A stretch of DNA of 64,000 nucleotides from Ustulina deusta (Eukaryota; Ascomycota; Sordariomycetes; Xylariales; Xylariaceae), in contig JAJNNX010000003.1 of NCBI GenBank assembly GCA_023159155.1, positions 496,001-560,000 on the forward strand, written 5' to 3'. Every line of letters begins with the position of its first letter. Position 1 is the first letter of the stretch. Below, in pieces: positions 61,411 to 64,000 of the stretch. A program made the position numbers and the translations under genes. Below the pieces are notes generated by a model. The model saw only the letters and a program-made list of their open reading frames with translations, ran no database searches and was not told the origin of the DNA.

Positions 61411-62894
61411 GTAATTGGAGGTATTGGTTCCGGCAGCGATGGTGGCGTGCGATGTGCGTTAGATGATGAGGCAAGACACATGATTTTTGTGATCTCGCTA
61501 CGGATATCACGGTATATCCAAGTCATGAATGTGTGTTGTTGTGCGAGAACCAGAATCCTGCAATCAGTGGTTTTTTCTTAAAAAAACCCCCCCTTCCATC
61601 GTTCTAGAGATCGCAGCACCATGATATCTGTTAGGGGGGGATGTTCGATATACAAATTGTAATCATTCTTTACCATATCAAAATCGTTAATAATGACGAG
61701 AATCTTGCCCAAAGAATATCATCAAATTAATACTTGATGAAGATGTAGAAATTCCTGTCGGGGAGAGCACTCATCTGCAAAAGGATGTAATCTAACCCTT
61801 GTCTGACAGGGGTTACTAGTTTGATACGCTCACACCACTCTTCAAACCGCTGTTGACATTTTCGTGCTTTGGTACATGACACAATGTACATATGCATTCA
61901 AATGCGGGTTTGAATGTTCGAGCGGCATGAAGTCACATGCATAGTACACACCTCTATCACTTGCAAAGCATAATTTCAAGGAACGAGCCGTACCGCCTGC
62001 TAGCATCAAATGCAAGAAATTAGTAGTCCTCGTGGACCGCTTCAAACCCGTTCGATTATTCCTAAAATAGCCAATTACATAACTTGGCTTGTGACACCAG
62101 ATAAGCTTCAAGAAGTAGATCCCGCCACACCTTGGTTCGCAAGACAGCTCGCAACACTGCGATTTAACACGAGAGTAAATCTCTCCATTGGACTATCTAA
62201 AGTTAGGGTTTACGCCTCCTTACCCGCTGACTGGTGGTACTCAAGCAAACTTGGTAAAGTTTGACCCTCCCAAGAAGGTTTTCGCTTTACCCATCTACAA
62301 TACACACGCTAATGTCGAGAATCTTGAAGTGTACTATCATTGTAATATTCTGCAAAGAGGTGCATTATTGTCTGTGACCTTCCAGCCGGGGGTGTAAACT
62401 GGAGGCCTCCCCGTTCTTCCAGTTTGGCGAGCGGCTTTAATCAATACTTCTAATCTTAAGATCAGCAGTCATATCTATAGTACACCTCATGCTCTCCACT
62501 TTGCAGAAAGGGGCTTAAACAAGGAAAATACGCATTTACGCAACTTTATATTGACTGTACATTGTACCCCTGGCTACACAGTCTCAGATTGAGGGGATGT
62601 CTGGTGATGCTATTTGGCCCTCATCTCTCTTTCACGTCGGGCCCTTGCTGCCGCCTCCCACTATAGGAATCTATAATATCAAGATGCGACATCGCATATA
62701 GATGGAGAATATCAAAGAACTTGAAAATGACCATACGCCAGTGCCTCGGTAAACATAGATAGATAGAGAACCCAGCGTATATAAACCGAATCTAACAGCT
62801 GTCCAAATTTCCATCCAACTAAATCTGATCTGGTGATCTAACAGTTGATAGTACATGATATCCCATCCTTAGCATCATAGACATTTCTATCGCC
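61411..62894. other. Intergenic between AA9 and GH5 genes
   Basis: Holds the 3' end of the AA9 gene, including an A7C8 homopolymer junction near 61580, and the promoter of the GH5 gene. No gene was seen. Confidence 0.55.
62777..62784 (+). promoter_or_regulatory. TATA box of the GH5 gene
   Basis: A perfect TATATAAA, 111 bp upstream of the GH5 start codon. Confidence 0.6.
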
Positions 62895-64000
62895 ATGAAG
62901 CCCGCGATTGCTTCAACTGCGACCTTAGTCGCGAGTGTATCTGCACTGCCACACGCGAACCCTTCCACGTCCGTAAATGCTGCTCATAGAGATTGGAGCT
63001 TCTCACGAGAGTATGGGAGTAAAGTCTACGGGATATCGAGTTCGTATATTCTCCGATTCGCAGTATTATTCCATGACACTAAAGTATAGCCATGACCAAC
63101 TTCAGATCGAGCAGCTGGTGTCCAGTACTTTGGTGTCAACATCGCTGGGTTCGATTTCGGGTGTGCGACAGATGTGAGCAAATCCTCTTGCGATCCTTTC
63201 CATGAAAATAAAGCTAACAAGAATTAGGGAACTTGCGTTACGACTAAAGTATACCCACCCCTGGCAGCACTTGGTGGTCCTGATGGGTGAGACTTCGCAT
63301 AATTATCCAACCCAGCGACAAGATCTATATGCTTACACACGGTTTAGGGGAGGTCAAATGTCGCACTTCGTAAATGATAAATCTATGAACATTTTCCGAC
63401 TACCCGTAGGATGGCAGTACGTATTTTCAGTTATTTACTCGGCGTCCTGGCATGTTTTTGCCATCCCATCCCATATGTTTCTAAATAATCTCGAGCCCAA
63501 TCCTCAACCAACACCTCGTATACTTTCTATATCTGACAATTTCTAACTTGCTATCTGATAGATTCCTCGTAAACAACCAGCTAGGAGGCACGCTTGATTC
63601 CAATAACTTTGACCAGTTCGACCAGCTTGTCAAAGCATGCTTGGGTACCGGTGCTACTTGCATTATTGATGTGAGCGATCAAAACCGGCGTCTTCTTATG
63701 ATTTCCAGTCACTGATCCAAGATAACTCGTAGATCCACAACTACGCCCGTTGGAATGGGCAGATTATCGGACAAGGCGGCCCAACCGACGACGAATTCGC
63801 CAATCTCTGGAGCCAGCTGGCGACGAAATATGCTTCTGAGGAGAAGATCATGTTCGGGCTCATGAATGAACCTCATAATGTACCAGACATCGACGCATGG
63901 GCGAAGAGCGCGCAAGCTGCCGTGACGGCAATCCGCCAGGCCGAGACGGAGGCCAGCGGCTCGGCACACACGATCTTGATTCCAGGCAACGACTGGACCT
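62895..64000 (+). CDS. GH5 (subfamily 5-like) endoglucanase, 3' end outside window
   Basis: Secreted endo-beta-1,4-glucanase; only the first 232 residues are in view. Six exons are visible: 62895-63018, 63106-63173, 63228-63286, 63348-63416, 63562-63670 and 63733 to the edge. A signal peptide (MKPAIASTATLVASVSA) is followed by a short linker-like segment, then the catalytic domain: QYFGVNIAGFDFGCATDGTC, MNIFRLPVGWQFLVNNQLGG, CIIDIHNYARWNG and FGLMNEPHN, in which Glu189 is the acid/base. The intron 4 donor is GTACGT inside the Gln codon, which gives WQFLVNN; the adjacent GTATTT would break the frame. No N-terminal CBM1 is seen; a C-terminal one cannot be excluded. Tandem orientation with the AA9 gene. 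Confidence 0.93.

Overview
The window is nuclear DNA of a filamentous ascomycete (Pezizomycotina, probably Sordariomycetes). The evidence is short spliceosomal introns of about 50-110 nt with GTRNGT-type donors, CTAAC/CTRAC branch sites and YAG acceptors, together with fungus-specific families: a DUF3433 membrane protein, an ORP1-like protein, a Zn2Cys6 regulator, an AA9 LPMO and a cellobiose dehydrogenase. Genes lie on both strands with no operons. They are separated by intergenic DNA that runs to nearly 10 kb. All gene models were spliced by hand from reading frame, splice consensus and family motifs; no alignment program was run.

Layout. 0.2-2.8 kb: DUF3433 multispan membrane protein (+). 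3.5-5.3 kb: isocitrate lyase (-), the glyoxylate-cycle enzyme. 7.6-10.9 kb: two tandem BTB/POZ-like paralogues (+). 11.2-13.6 kb: neutral trehalase (-) with its N-terminal RRGS phosphorylation site and Ca-binding motif. 18.7-21.7 kb: membrane family-2 glycosyltransferase (+). 24.3-25.9 kb: indoleamine 2,3-dioxygenase (+). 27.0-28.1 kb: HSL-type alpha/beta hydrolase (+). 29.9-31.5 kb: 6-phosphofructo-2-kinase-type protein whose bisphosphatase site is damaged (-). 33.0-35.1 kb: Pro/Gln-rich protein of unknown function (-). 39.7-42.5 kb: ORP1-like protein (-). 42.5-52.2 kb: gene desert.

52.2-64 kb: a cellulose-attack cluster. It holds a Zn2Cys6 transcription factor (+), a cellobiose dehydrogenase with cytochrome and flavin domains (-), an AA9 lytic polysaccharide monooxygenase (+), and the start of a GH5 endoglucanase (+) that runs off the end. 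CDH is the known electron donor of AA9 LPMOs, and GH5 endoglucanases cut the same polymer hydrolytically. The four genes therefore look like a functional unit, with a regulator beside them.

The most unusual signal is at intron scale. Introns 2 and 3 of the Zn2Cys6 gene (164 and 160 nt) and intron 2 of the dioxygenase gene (158 nt) share colinear sequence blocks at nearly constant spacing. They look like copies of a mobile intron (introner-like element). Other structure includes at least eight copies of the 10-bp palindrome TACCTAGGTA confined to intergenic DNA, paired GGCCGGAA/TTCCGGCC palindromes upstream of the dioxygenase, a 30-bp triple tandem repeat, and a degenerate tRNA-like sequence in the desert.
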